A DNA stretch of 64,000 bases from Oceanospirillales bacterium (lineage in GTDB: Bacteria; Pseudomonadota; Gammaproteobacteria; Pseudomonadales; Balneatricaceae): the NCBI GenBank assembly GCA_018223185.1, contig JAAEYW010000001.1, forward strand, positions 62,001-126,000, in the 5' to 3' direction. This document shows, piece by piece, positions 26,703-35,831 of this stretch. The position numbers were made by a program, and so were the translations under genes. Every line of letters begins with the position of its first letter. Position 1 is the first letter of the stretch. The notes below the pieces were generated by a model that saw nothing but the letters and a program-made list of their open reading frames with translations, was not told the DNA's origin and ran no database searches.

Positions 26703-29339
26703 ATGGGTTTTTCAATTAACCCCTTAAGCGGCCTGAGAGCACGCACCCGGTTACTGCTGGCGTTTACCATTCTGTCAGTGTCCGCGATGATTCTGGCGCT
26801 GGTGGGCTGGCAGGGGCTGAACAATACCGACCGGGCGCTGAACATCTTCGAGCAGCAGGCCTTGCCCGATATCTCCCGTTCGCTGGAACTGGCAGAACGA
26901 ACGGCTAACCTGGCAGCGATTGCCCCCTATGTTACCAGTGCCGGTACGCCCTACATGCTAGAGGGGCTGAGCCAGACTCTCAAAACAAAGATCGAAAAAG
27001 TACTCTCTCTGGCGCAGAGTATTCCTCAGCTGGATGCCGCAGCCCCGAATCTTCAGAATCTGCTGCAGCGGCTGGATATCACCGTGAACGAACTGATCGA
27101 GCTGACCCGTCAGCATCTGTTTCTGCGGGAAGATCTGCGTGAATATGAATACCGGCTCAGAAGTCTGGTCGATGAGGCTGAACGGTTTGATAGCGCGAAT
27201 AACTCAGAGATAAGCGAGTCGATGACGCGGATGGTTGAAATACTGATTACCGCCTCGCATATCCAGTCGGCCGATAGTCTGGCTTCAACCCGACAGCGAT
27301 TTGCAGGTCTGCTCGAAAGTCTGAAAAACAGTGCCACCAGCCGTTCTGATCGCTGGTATGACGAACTATATTCTGTGGCGGTCATGCCGGGTAATCTGTT
27401 TGATCTGCGTCTGAAACAGCTGAGTCTGGAGCAGCGCAGTGCTTTTCTGCTGGCGTCAACCCGGGCGATCTCAGAGCAGCTCAGCGGTGAGGTACAGCAC
27501 TTCGTTGATCAGATTCAAAGTCGTATATCTCATGAAAGTCAGCGGGTCGGTGCAGCCGTCAGTTCAGGAAAAACCGGTATTTTACTGATCAGCTTTCTCT
27601 GTATCGCCGCCGCGCTCGGAGGGGTGTGGATGGTGCGCGAACTGGTGATGAATCTGGCATCGGTAACCTTGGTGATGAGTCGTCTTGCTGAAGGGGATAC
27701 GCATCAGCAGACCCCGGCGACTGAGCGTAGCGATGAGATTGGTGATCTGGCCCGGGCGTTTCAGGTGTTTCGGGAAAATGCGGTTCAGATTGACCGTATC
27801 AGTCATGACCTGCAGGAACAGTCGCATCTGCTGGAAACGGTGTTCACTAATATTAATGATGGTTTAAGCGTCTTTGACCGGGGAGGACGGCTGCTCGCCT
27901 GGAACCCTCAATACCTGCTGATTCTTGAGCTACCCAAAGACAGTCTGCAGAAAGGAATGTCGATTGAAGAGGTGCATGGGCTGTTGTCTAAAGAGGCGCA
28001 GGAGAGCTGGGCACTGGATGGTATGGCGCTGGATAAGGATGAAGTGAATCAGATGCGGCGACAGCAACCGCAACACTTTGAACGGCACTTTGCCAACGGC
28101 CGGGTGGTGGAGTTCAGAAGCAGTCCGATGCCGGACGGTGGCTTTGTGACTCTGTACAGCGATCTTACCGAGCGTAAAACCGTTGAAGCACAGCTGCGGC
28201 AATCCCAGAAGATGGAGGTGCTGGGGCAACTGACCGGCGGGGTTGCACACGATTTTAATAATCTGCTGGCAGCGATGTATGGCAACCTTCAGCTGCTGGA
28301 GTCCAGTCTTTATGACGCGCCGAAACCACTCAAGTATGCCCGCAGAGCCCTGGCATCAGCGGAGCGGGGGAAAAACCTGACGCAGCGCTTATTGGCGTTC
28401 TCCCGTAAACAGCACCTGACACCCGAGCCCACCGAGGTTGATCAGCTGATTGAGGGGATGCTGGATCTGATTGAGTACAGTGTCGGCGCGGCGATTAAGA
28501 TAAAACTCGACCTTGCTGCCGGTGACTGGCTGGTGGATGTCGATCCGGGTCAGCTGGAGAATGTTTTGCTGAATCTGACCATCAACAGCAGTGCGGCGAT
28601 GCCCGAGGGGGGAACCCTGACATTCTGTACCCGCCAGTGTCGTGGTATTGAACTGAATGGCGGGATTACCGATGCGGTGCATATCGAGGTTGCCGATACC
28701 GGCTGTGGCATCTCTGAGGCTCATCTGCGTCGGGTGTTTGAACCCTTCTTTACTACTAAAGAGATCGGTCAGGGCAGTGGCCTGGGGCTGAGCATGGTGT
28801 ATGGCTTTGTGAAGCAGTCGGAGGGGGACATCAGGGTCCAGAGCAAGCAGGGGCAGGGCACCACGATCGGAATCTATCTGCGCCGGAAAACGGAGCAGGT
28901 CTGTTTACCGGCGGCAGAACCGGTCACTGAATTCAGTTATGGCCAGAACCGCTGTGTATTGATGGTTGAGGACGATAATCAGGTTAGGGATGCCGGACAG
29001 GAGGTGCTGGAAAAACTTCAATACCGGGTGGTTGCGGTTGCCTCAGTCGATGAAGCATTGCAGCAGCTGAATCAGCGGAACGATATTGATATCGTGTTTA
29101 CCGATATAAACCTTGGAACCGCCGTTAACGGATTGCATCTGGCGGAAAAAATAGAGAAAGACTGGCCTCAAATACCGGTGCTGATGACGTCGGGCCTGAG
29201 TGTACAGCACCTGAGTGACCAGTATGGTCTGAAAGAAACCGATATAGTACTGGCTAAGCCCTATCGGCTGGAGGAGCTGGCAATGGCGCTGGATAAAGCA
29301 TTTAAATCGCATACTGATGAAGGAAGGACTCGCCTGTGA
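26703..29339 (+). CDS. Hybrid sensor histidine kinase, TorS-like sensor domain
   Basis: An 878-residue inner-membrane kinase. Order: membrane helix (about 17-39), long all-helical periplasmic region (40-288), second helix (291-311), HAMP (312-365), PAS (375-490), HisKA with His516 in GGVAHDFNNLLAAM, HATPase with GSGLGLSMVYGF near 691, and a C-terminal receiver with Asp801. The helical periplasmic domain resembles TorS-type sensors that are read through a binding protein. Unlike TorS there is no terminal HPt domain, so phosphate probably passes from His516 directly to the cognate regulator, with the receiver as a modulator. Its stop overlaps the next start by four bases. Confidence 0.9.
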   Translation: MGFSINPLSGLRARTRLLLAFTILSVSAMILALVGWQGLNNTDRALNIFEQQALPDISRSLELAERTANLAAIAPYVTSAGTPYMLEGLSQTLKTKIEKVLSLAQSIPQLDAAAPNLQNLLQRLDITVNELIELTRQHLFLREDLREYEYRLRSLVDEAERFDSANNSEISESMTRMVEILITASHIQSADSLASTRQRFAGLLESLKNSATSRSDRWYDELYSVAVMPGNLFDLRLKQLSLEQRSAFLLASTRAISEQLSGEVQHFVDQIQSRISHESQRVGAAVSSGKTGILLISFLCIAAALGGVWMVRELVMNLASVTLVMSRLAEGDTHQQTPATERSDEIGDLARAFQVFRENAVQIDRISHDLQEQSHLLETVFTNINDGLSVFDRGGRLLAWNPQYLLILELPKDSLQKGMSIEEVHGLLSKEAQESWALDGMALDKDEVNQMRRQQPQHFERHFANGRVVEFRSSPMPDGGFVTLYSDLTERKTVEAQLRQSQKMEVLGQLTGGVAHDFNNLLAAMYGNLQLLESSLYDAPKPLKYARRALASAERGKNLTQRLLAFSRKQHLTPEPTEVDQLIEGMLDLIEYSVGAAIKIKLDLAAGDWLVDVDPGQLENVLLNLTINSSAAMPEGGTLTFCTRQCRGIELNGGITDAVHIEVADTGCGISEAHLRRVFEPFFTTKEIGQGSGLGLSMVYGFVKQSEGDIRVQSKQGQGTTIGIYLRRKTEQVCLPAAEPVTEFSYGQNRCVLMVEDDNQVRDAGQEVLEKLQYRVVAVASVDEALQQLNQRNDIDIVFTDINLGTAVNGLHLAEKIEKDWPQIPVLMTSGLSVQHLSDQYGLKETDIVLAKPYRLEELAMALDKAFKSHTDEGRTRL

Positions 29340-30283
29340 GCAGGATTAAACGGGGAACGATGGCTGCCTGCCGATTGTTAACAGTTATGCTGGTTGTTGC
29401 TGCATCGACACATACTGTGGCTGATAACGCTCTGTCGATCGGTATCTCTGTATCTGATCTGGGGAATCCCTACTTTATCCAGATTGCCCGGGGGGCTGAA
29501 TCACAGGCGAAACAGCTGGTAGGTGATAAAACTGAGGTGGTGGTGGTGTCCAGTGCCTATGATGTTAAGCGTCAGGTTGAACAGATTGAGGGGTTTGTAA
29601 ACCAGGGGATGGATATGATCCTGCTATCGGCTGCCAGTTATGATGGTGTTGAAGCGGCGGTATTAAAAGCGCGTCAGGCCGGCGTGAAAGTACTGGCGGT
29701 AGATGTCAACGCAAAAGGCGCCGATGCCACCGTGACGACTGATAATACTCAGGCGGGGCGGATCGCATGCGAATATATGGTTGAACAACTGGGCGGACAG
29801 GGCCGGGTGGTGATCATCAACGGGCCTAACGTGTCTTCGGTTCAGGAACGGGTCGCGGGGTGTACAGCGGTGCTGGCGCAACATCCGGATATTCAGTTGC
29901 TCTCCAGCGATCTGAATGGCGGCGGCGGACGTGAAGGAGGACTGGAGTCGATGACCTATCTGCTGACTCAGTTTGAACATATTGATGGTGTGTTCACCAT
30001 TAACGATCCGTCGGCGCTGGGGGCTCAGGATGCTGCTCATTTTGCCGGTCGGAATGATTTCATAATTGTTTCGGTGGATGGTGCCCCCGGAGCCGAGCAG
30101 CAGTTGCGCGATAGCGACTCACTGATCCGCGCAACAGCGGCACAGTTTCCCAACTATATGGCCGCTAAAGCGGTGGAAACCGGTTATCGGCTGATGCAGG
30201 GAGAGACGCTGGAACAGACCACTATACTGATCCCGGCTGAACTGATTACCCGGGAGACGGTAGATCATTATCAGGGGTGGTGA
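29336..30283 (+). CDS. Periplasmic ribose-type binding protein, probable sensory partner of the kinase
   Basis: A 315-residue type I periplasmic binding protein with a signal peptide (cleaved near VADNALSIG). The fold is that of sugar receptors such as RbsB and the sensory TorT: GISVSDLGNPYFIQIARGAE, then VLAVDVNAKGADATVTTDN, and VSVDGAPGAEQQL. It overlaps the hybrid kinase gene by four bases (GTGA) and has no permease beside it on this strand, so a ligand-sensing role is more likely than transport. The nearby leftward FrcBCA importer suggests a sugar ligand. Confidence 0.85.
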   Translation: MSRIKRGTMAACRLLTVMLVVAASTHTVADNALSIGISVSDLGNPYFIQIARGAESQAKQLVGDKTEVVVVSSAYDVKRQVEQIEGFVNQGMDMILLSAASYDGVEAAVLKARQAGVKVLAVDVNAKGADATVTTDNTQAGRIACEYMVEQLGGQGRVVIINGPNVSSVQERVAGCTAVLAQHPDIQLLSSDLNGGGGREGGLESMTYLLTQFEHIDGVFTINDPSALGAQDAAHFAGRNDFIIVSVDGAPGAEQQLRDSDSLIRATAAQFPNYMAAKAVETGYRLMQGETLEQTTILIPAELITRETVDHYQGW

Positions 30284-30352
30284 GCGTTGGAATATAGAGT
30301 CCCCCAGAGGACGAGGGGGCCAGGCGCTGAAGAGTTTAGCTGTATAAATGAT

Positions 30353-31210
30353 TTATGCCGGGTTAAAGATCTCACGCAAAGCGTTATGCATCACTTCAGT
30401 ATCCACCTCCAGGCCGGTCCAGTAATGGACACCTAAAGCCCCCTGACTAACCAGCATCTGCTGGCCATTAACACATTTGCAGCCTTTCTCCTGCGCCGTG
30501 CGAATCAGTGGCGTTATCGGTGGATTATGGATGCCGTCAGCGACGACCATATCTGCAGTCAGGGTTTCCCAGTTAATATCAAGCTGTTGCTCTGTATCAG
30601 GGTAGAGGCCGATCGAGGTGGCGTTGATCACAATATCGGTATCTGCAGGCAGTGATAAACACCCATTCCAAATTTTGAAATCAGCAGTGGCCGGGGTTTT
30701 GTCGCCGATCAGTCGGGTCAGCGCTTCGCCCCGTTCACGGGATCGGTTGACGACAGTGATAGTGGCGACACCGGCGAACGCCATCTCTACCGCGACCGCC
30801 CGGGCTGCTCCGCCTGCACCAAACAGAACAACCTTTGCCTCTTGCGGATCGGTCACCTCAGTGAGGGCGTTAACAAAGCCACGGCCATCGGTGTTTTCGC
30901 CGATATATTCGCCCTTGTCATTACGCACGATGGTATTCACCGCGCCGATAATCTCTGCCGACCGGCCGAGTCCGTCGAGGTGTTCAATGACCGCTACTTT
31001 ATGGGGTATAGAGCAGTTGAATCCCGCCCAGCCCATCGCGCGGGCACCGAGGACAGCGTCTTTCAGGTTTTCCGGTGAGACTTCGCAGTTAATATATCGC
31101 CAGTCGAGATTATGATGCCGGTAGGCCGCTTCAATCATCGCAACGGTTGGGTTTTCCATCGCCGGCATTGCGAATGAGCCGGTGAGGTTGCTGAGAAAGT
31201 GTCTGGTCAT
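30353..31210 (-). CDS. AroE-like dehydrogenase of the sugar ABC locus (substrate uncertain)
   Basis: A 285-residue shikimate-dehydrogenase-family protein. The catalytic pair is kept: Lys71 in NCSIPHK and Asp108 in ENTDGRGF. The NADP site GAGGAARA (131-138) with NRSRER is normal. However the N-terminal substrate motif, HSxSP in AroE, is replaced by GSFAMPAMENPT (11-22), and the usual DMxYNP reads DGIHNPP. Loss of the carboxylate-binding serines argues against shikimate itself. It is the last gene behind the sugar importer genes, after an intrinsic terminator, so a polyol, cyclitol or hydroxy-acid substrate is possible. Confidence 0.8.
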   Translation of the reverse strand: MTRHFLSNLTGSFAMPAMENPTVAMIEAAYRHHNLDWRYINCEVSPENLKDAVLGARAMGWAGFNCSIPHKVAVIEHLDGLGRSAEIIGAVNTIVRNDKGEYIGENTDGRGFVNALTEVTDPQEAKVVLFGAGGAARAVAVEMAFAGVATITVVNRSRERGEALTRLIGDKTPATADFKIWNGCLSLPADTDIVINATSIGLYPDTEQQLDINWETLTADMVVADGIHNPPITPLIRTAQEKGCKCVNGQQMLVSQGALGVHYWTGLEVDTEVMHNALREIFNPA

Positions 31211-31225
31211 AATGATTTTTTCCCA

Positions 31226-31255
31226 TAAAAAAGCCCTGAGTGTTAAGTCAGGGCT
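31226..31255 (-). terminator. Terminator between ABC ATPase and AroE-like gene
   Basis: AGCCCTGA (31232-31239) pairs with TCAGGGCT (31248-31255), and on the minus strand six T residues follow (31226-31231). It ends or attenuates the importer transcript ahead of the AroE-like gene. Confidence 0.8.
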
Positions 31256-31270
31256 GACGTTAAACGCCGG

Positions 31271-32068
31271 TCAGGCGGCGAATGCGCCTGCTGCATGATC
31301 ATGCGGATCCATCGCGCCGGTCATAATAGCCACGGCTTCTGACATGGTATGGGTGTCCGGCTTAATCACCGCATGACGCTTACCCAGACGATGAATATGA
31401 ATCCGGTCAGCCACTTCAAAGACGTGGGGCATATTGTGGCTGATCAGCACCACCGATAAACCACGATCGCGCACATCCTTAATCAGGTTCAGTACCCGCC
31501 GGGACTCTTTGACCCCCAGAGCAGCGGTAGGCTCATCCATAATGACCACATGCTTGGCAAAGGCTGCGGAGCGGGCGACTGCAACCCCCTGGCGCTGACC
31601 GCCGGACAGGGTTTCCACCGCCTGGTTGATGTTCTGAATGGTTAACAGACCAAGCTCGGAAAGCTTTTGCCGGGCATTATCGTGCATCGCTTTCTTGTCC
31701 AGCATACGGAATACTTTACCCAGTATTCCCGGACGCAGCTGTTCCCGGCCCAGATAGAGATTGTCGGCAATATCCAGGGAGGGGGCTACCGCCAGGTTCT
31801 GGTATACGGTTTCGATACCGGCGTTGCGGGCGTCCATCGGGCTTTTGAAATTAACTGTCTTATTGTCCAGACTGACCGTTCCTTTGTCGGGTACCAGCGC
31901 ACCTGACAGGGCTTTGATCAGTGAGGATTTACCGGCACCGTTATCGCCGATTACCGCGAGAATTTCTCCTGGATAGAGGTCGAAATCTGCGCCATCCAAT
32001 GCGGTCACATGGCCATAACGTTTAACCAGTCCGCGTGCCTGTAATACAGTTGTTTTATCGTTATTCAT
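31271..32068 (-). CDS. frcA: Sugar ABC transporter ATP-binding protein, FrcA-like
   Basis: A 265-residue single-domain ATPase: Walker A GDNGAGKSS near residues 43-51, signature LSGGQRQGVAVAR and Walker B VVIMDEPTAALG. Its length and single ABC domain match FrcA of fructose/mannose/ribose importers rather than the double-domain RbsA. It starts two bases after the permease stop with AAGG upstream. Symbol by family resemblance. Confidence 0.85.
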   Translation of the reverse strand: MNNDKTTVLQARGLVKRYGHVTALDGADFDLYPGEILAVIGDNGAGKSSLIKALSGALVPDKGTVSLDNKTVNFKSPMDARNAGIETVYQNLAVAPSLDIADNLYLGREQLRPGILGKVFRMLDKKAMHDNARQKLSELGLLTIQNINQAVETLSGGQRQGVAVARSAAFAKHVVIMDEPTAALGVKESRRVLNLIKDVRDRGLSVVLISHNMPHVFEVADRIHIHRLGKRHAVIKPDTHTMSEAVAIMTGAMDPHDHAAGAFAA

Positions 32069-32070
32069 GA

Positions 32071-33150
32071 TTACACCTTCCTAATCCACTGGTCCATGCC
32101 GACGGCGACTATGATAAGCAGGCCGACGGTAAACTCCTGCCAGAGGACATCGACCCCTGCCAGCGCCAGGCCGTTACGAAAAACCCCGACAACCAGAGCG
32201 CCAATCAGGGTGCCAAAGATTGATCCGCGGCCACCGAACAGACTACAACCACCGATCACTACCGCCGTGATACTGTCCAGGTTGGCGGTCATACCTGCCT
32301 GAGGGCTGACTGAACCGATGCGGCCGATCAGTGCCCAGGCCCCAATGGCACAGATAGCGCCGGCAACGATGTAAACAGACATCAGTATCCGGTTGGTGCG
32401 GATACCTGCCAGGCTGGCTGCGCCGGGATCATCACCGGTTGCATAGACATGCTTACCCCAGGCGGTCCAGTTGAGTGCGTACCAGATAAGGGCAAACAGC
32501 GCGACCATCAGCAGTGAACCATAGGTCAGTTTGGCGCCAAAAAATTCGACTGTGCGTCCGGTCCAGTGAAGTAGCGGAGCGGTTTGTTCAATCGCCTGTG
32601 AACGGATAGTTTCGCTCTTGGAATACCAGAGGTTCAGGGCAAAAAAGATATTCCAGGTGCCCAGTGTGACGATAAAGGGGGGCAGGCGGAAAAGAGTCAC
32701 CAGTATGCCGTTGATGTAACCGGCTATCGCACCGGCAGCAATACCGGCCAGCAAAGCGATTTCAGCGGGCAAACCGATGTCGATCGCCATCTTTCCCATG
32801 ATGACTGAGGTCAGTACCATGATGGCGCCCACAGAAAGATCGATACCTGCGGTCAGGATAATCAGGGTTTGGGCGATGCCCAGAATACCGATAATTGTCA
32901 CTTGCTGAAGAATCAGCGACATATTAAACGGATGCAGAAAACGGTCGCCGATAATAACGCTGAAAGCGATTACCGCGAGTAATAATACGATTGCGGGAGC
33001 TGCAGTGGGGTTCGCGTGAAAGAAGCGGTGAGTCTTTTCAACAAGGGATAGCTTCTCTTTTTCAAATGAAGCAACTTCACCACCTGCAGAAGCTGCGACC
33101 AACTCGTGATCAGCTGTCTGTGTTGTTTGTAGTGTGCTTGAGTCAGCCAT
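32071..33150 (-). CDS. frcC: Sugar ABC transporter permease, FrcC-like
   Basis: A 359-residue inner-membrane permease of the RbsC/FrcC type with a cytoplasmic N-terminal extension of about 45 residues and eight to ten helices. LIILTAGIDLSVGAIMVLTSV and the loop with ITAVVIGGCSLFGGRGSIFG are family hallmarks. AGGAGA precedes the ATG. It lies between the receptor and ATPase genes of the same importer. Confidence 0.87.
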   Translation of the reverse strand: MADSSTLQTTQTADHELVAASAGGEVASFEKEKLSLVEKTHRFFHANPTAAPAIVLLLAVIAFSVIIGDRFLHPFNMSLILQQVTIIGILGIAQTLIILTAGIDLSVGAIMVLTSVIMGKMAIDIGLPAEIALLAGIAAGAIAGYINGILVTLFRLPPFIVTLGTWNIFFALNLWYSKSETIRSQAIEQTAPLLHWTGRTVEFFGAKLTYGSLLMVALFALIWYALNWTAWGKHVYATGDDPGAASLAGIRTNRILMSVYIVAGAICAIGAWALIGRIGSVSPQAGMTANLDSITAVVIGGCSLFGGRGSIFGTLIGALVVGVFRNGLALAGVDVLWQEFTVGLLIIVAVGMDQWIRKV

Positions 33151-33177
33151 GGGTCTCTCCTGGTATTACCTTATAGC

Positions 33178-33201
33178 CAGCAGGGTATGGCTACCCTGCT
33201 G
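33178..33201 (-). promoter_or_regulatory. Intercistronic stem-loop after the sugar receptor gene
   Basis: CAGCAGGGT (33178-33186) and ACCCTGCTG (33193-33201) form a perfect nine-pair stem with a six-base loop between the receptor and permease genes, without a T-run. Confidence 0.7.
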
Positions 33202-33225
33202 TTGTGTTGTGTTATGGGTTGAAGC

Positions 33226-34248
33226 TCAGCCCCAGCACATAGACAAACCTTCAGAAGAGCTCTTGGCTCCGATATGACTGACGGGTTTGTCGGTAATCAG
33301 CTCAACACCGGTGTTGACGAAATCCAGTCCCTCTGTGGCCTGAGGTTTTTCACCGGTTGTGGCAAATTTGAGAATTGCATCAACGCCCATTGACGCCATA
33401 CGCAGAGGGAACTGCATAGAGGTTGCTCCGATCACCCCGTCTTTGACGTTTTCAACGCCAGGGCAGCCTCCATCAACAGATACGATCAGAACATCATCGG
33501 CACGGCCAGCGGACTTCAGTGCTTCATAAGCGCCTGCGGCTGCCGGTTCATTGATGGTGTAGACCACATTGATCTCGGGATCTCTTTGCAGCAGGTTTTC
33601 CATCGCCCGGCGACCGCCTTCTTCGGCACCGCTGGTGACATCATTGCCGACAATACGCGGATCGGTTTCGTCGCCGATACGGTCAGGGTCGTTCAGGTCG
33701 ATACCGAAGCCTTTCAGGAAGCCCTGATCACGGGCAACATCAACAGTGATCTGGCTGCTGTTGAGGTCAAGCATGGCTATTTTAGCGGTTGCTGCTTTAT
33801 CACCCAGCGTGGCTGCAGCCCACTGGCCGATCATCTCACCGGCTTTAAAGTTGTCGGTGGCGAAGGTTGCATCTGCTGCGCTTGCAGGACTCAGTGGCGT
33901 ATCCAGCGCAATGACAAGAAGACCCGCTTCACGGGCGCGCTCGATGGCCGGGACAATACCCGCCGGATCGCTCGGGGTGATCAGAATTCCTTTGGCGCCA
34001 GCCGAAATCAGGTTTTCCACCGCCTGTACCTGAGACTGGTTATCGCCGTCAAATTTGCCGGAAAAGGTTCGCAGTTCGATGCCCATGGCATCCGCTTTAT
34101 GTTGTGCACCTTCACGCATTTTGACGAAAAATGGGTTGGTGTTTGTTTTCGTAATCAGGCCAACGACCGGTTTGTCTGCTGCCATTGCAAAGGGGGCAGA
34201 GAGTGCAGTGGTCAGCATAATAGCTTGAACAATTGATGTTTTATTCAT
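33226..34248 (-). CDS. frcB: Sugar ABC transporter substrate-binding protein, FrcB-like
   Basis: A 340-residue periplasmic receptor with a signal peptide ([18 protein letters not shown], cleaved near AMA). [19 protein letters not shown] and [17 protein letters not shown] are typical of the FrcB subgroup, and the length matches FrcB rather than shorter RbsB. I start at the ATG with GGAAAG seven bases upstream; a longer frame to 34317 lacks signal character. It is the first gene of the importer. A near-identical 15-base motif also found upstream of the fructokinase gene lies about 180 bases before the start. Confidence 0.88.
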   Translation of the reverse strand: MNKTSIVQAIMLTTALSAPFAMAADKPVVGLITKTNTNPFFVKMREGAQHKADAMGIELRTFSGKFDGDNQSQVQAVENLISAGAKGILITPSDPAGIVPAIERAREAGLLVIALDTPLSPASAADATFATDNFKAGEMIGQWAAATLGDKAATAKIAMLDLNSSQITVDVARDQGFLKGFGIDLNDPDRIGDETDPRIVGNDVTSGAEEGGRRAMENLLQRDPEINVVYTINEPAAAGAYEALKSAGRADDVLIVSVDGGCPGVENVKDGVIGATSMQFPLRMASMGVDAILKFATTGEKPQATEGLDFVNTGVELITDKPVSHIGAKSSSEGLSMCWG

Positions 34249-34588
34249 GGCGAACTTTCCTTTTATTTTTATCTTTCTGGGTTTCATAAAACGGAGGATT
34301 TTGAATCCTTTGTTCATCAGTCCTTGTGAGCAAAGGGTTCTCTGAATGACTCTGCTCTGCTGAATCTCAGTGTCTATTTAAAAGGAGGGGAATTAACGAG
34401 GAATTTCTAGTGCGTGTCAGCGTGTTAACAATTGAAATATTGCGCGGTGTCTGATCAAAACTCTTTTGATGGGATTTTGATGGAATAGCATTGCTTCGAG
34501 CGTAATCTGAAAAAGGGAAATCATGAGCAATGAACACCCCGCTTAAGGCCATTCATCAGGCCTTGAGCGGGTGTTCATTCATTGAGAG
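34249..34588. other. Intergenic region upstream of the sugar importer
   Basis: This 340-base stretch holds the probable leftward importer promoter and the kbl 3' structure. GTTAACAATTGAAAT at 34424-34438 recurs with one change upstream of the fructokinase gene. I see no gene in it. Confidence 0.55.
34531..34578 (-). terminator. Long stem-loop downstream of kbl
   Basis: The arm from 34531 (TGAACACCCCGCTTAAGGCC) pairs with its inverse ending at 34578, with one mismatch and one bulge, giving about nineteen pairs. It lies just past the kbl stop; there is no clear T-tract. Confidence 0.55.
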
Positions 34589-35794
34589 TTATATACCCAT
34601 TTTCGCTTTGACCCGGCTAAAAGCTTCAATGGCAAACTCAATATCATCCTGGGTCAATGCCGCCGACATCTGAGTGCGAATACGGGCTTTTCCTTTTGGC
34701 ACGACAGGGTAGGAGAAGGCGACGACATAAACCCCTTGCTCTAGCATGGCGTTAGCAAACTGACCCGCTACTTTCGCATCGTGCAACATGACCGGCACGA
34801 TCGGATGTTCGCCTGGTAACAGTTCAAAACCCTGTTGCGCCAAGCCGTCCCGGAACAAGGCGGTATTCTTAGCTAACTGATCACGCAATGCACTGGATTC
34901 GGTGATCAGCTCAATGGCTTTCAACGCCCCTGCCACGACGGGGGGCGCCACAGTATTTGAGAACAAGTATGGTCTTGAGCGCTGGCGTAAAAGTTCAACA
35001 ATTGTATTACTGGCACAGGTATAACCGCCGCTGGCGCCACCAAGGGCCTTGCCCAGAGTGCCAGTGATAATATCCACCCGGTCCATACAGTTGCGATACT
35101 CATGCGTACCCCGTCCCCTTGCACCCATAAAACCGGTTGAGTGAGCATCATCAAAGTGAACCAGAGCGTTGTATTTTTCCGCCAGATCGCAGATCTCATC
35201 CAGACGGGCAATGTAGCCGTCCATCGAGAAGACGCCGTCGGTGGAGATCAGTTTGAAACGCGCGCCGTTTTTATCCGCGGCCTGTAGCTGTTGCTCCAGG
35301 TCGGTCATATTGCTGTTGCTGTAGCGATACCGCCGGGCCTTACACAGACGGATGCCATCGATAATGCTGGCATGGTTCAGTTCATCGGAAATGACGGCGT
35401 CATCTTCCGTCAGCAGGGTTTCAAACAAGCCCCCGTTGGCATCGAAGCATGAGGGGTACAGAATAGTGCTCTCCATACCGAGAAACTCACTAAGTTTAGC
35501 TTCCAGCTGCTTGTGCAGGATCTGGGTGCCGCAAATAAACCGGACTGACGCCATCCCATAGCCCCACTGCTCTAAACCCGCTTTGGCCGCAGCGTTTACC
35601 TGTGGGTGCTGAGCCAGCCCCAAATAGTTGTTCGCACAGAGGTTGAGTACCTCTCTGTCTTCGGGGCTGGACTCCTGCGCAACGCTTACATGGGCGCTTT
35701 GTGGCGAGGTGATCAGGCGCTCTCGCTTAAACAGACCGGCAGCCTCAATCTCGTCCAGCTGCTGAGCTATATGTTCCTGAAACTGATTGTGCAC
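34589..35794 (-). CDS. kbl: 2-amino-3-ketobutyrate CoA ligase
   Basis: A 401-residue PLP enzyme that converts 2-amino-3-ketobutyrate and CoA to glycine and acetyl-CoA, the second step of threonine breakdown. The PLP lysine is in [17 protein letters not shown], and [11 protein letters not shown] and [13 protein letters not shown] are alpha-oxoamine synthase motifs. The start is GTG with AGGAGA six bases upstream. It is directly downstream of tdh in the same operon, the reverse order of the E. coli kbl-tdh operon. Confidence 0.95.
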   Translation of the reverse strand: MHNQFQEHIAQQLDEIEAAGLFKRERLITSPQSAHVSVAQESSPEDREVLNLCANNYLGLAQHPQVNAAAKAGLEQWGYGMASVRFICGTQILHKQLEAKLSEFLGMESTILYPSCFDANGGLFETLLTEDDAVISDELNHASIIDGIRLCKARRYRYSNSNMTDLEQQLQAADKNGARFKLISTDGVFSMDGYIARLDEICDLAEKYNALVHFDDAHSTGFMGARGRGTHEYRNCMDRVDIITGTLGKALGGASGGYTCASNTIVELLRQRSRPYLFSNTVAPPVVAGALKAIELITESSALRDQLAKNTALFRDGLAQQGFELLPGEHPIVPVMLHDAKVAGQFANAMLEQGVYVVAFSYPVVPKGKARIRTQMSAALTQDDIEFAIEAFSRVKAKMGI

Positions 35795-35831
35795 GGCAGT
35801 TCTCCTGATGTGTAACGTGGCAAATTAACGA

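Noticed and set aside
33586-34236. Rightward open frame of 216 codons
   Set aside because: It is the antisense shadow of the FrcB-like receptor gene, which is strongly supported.
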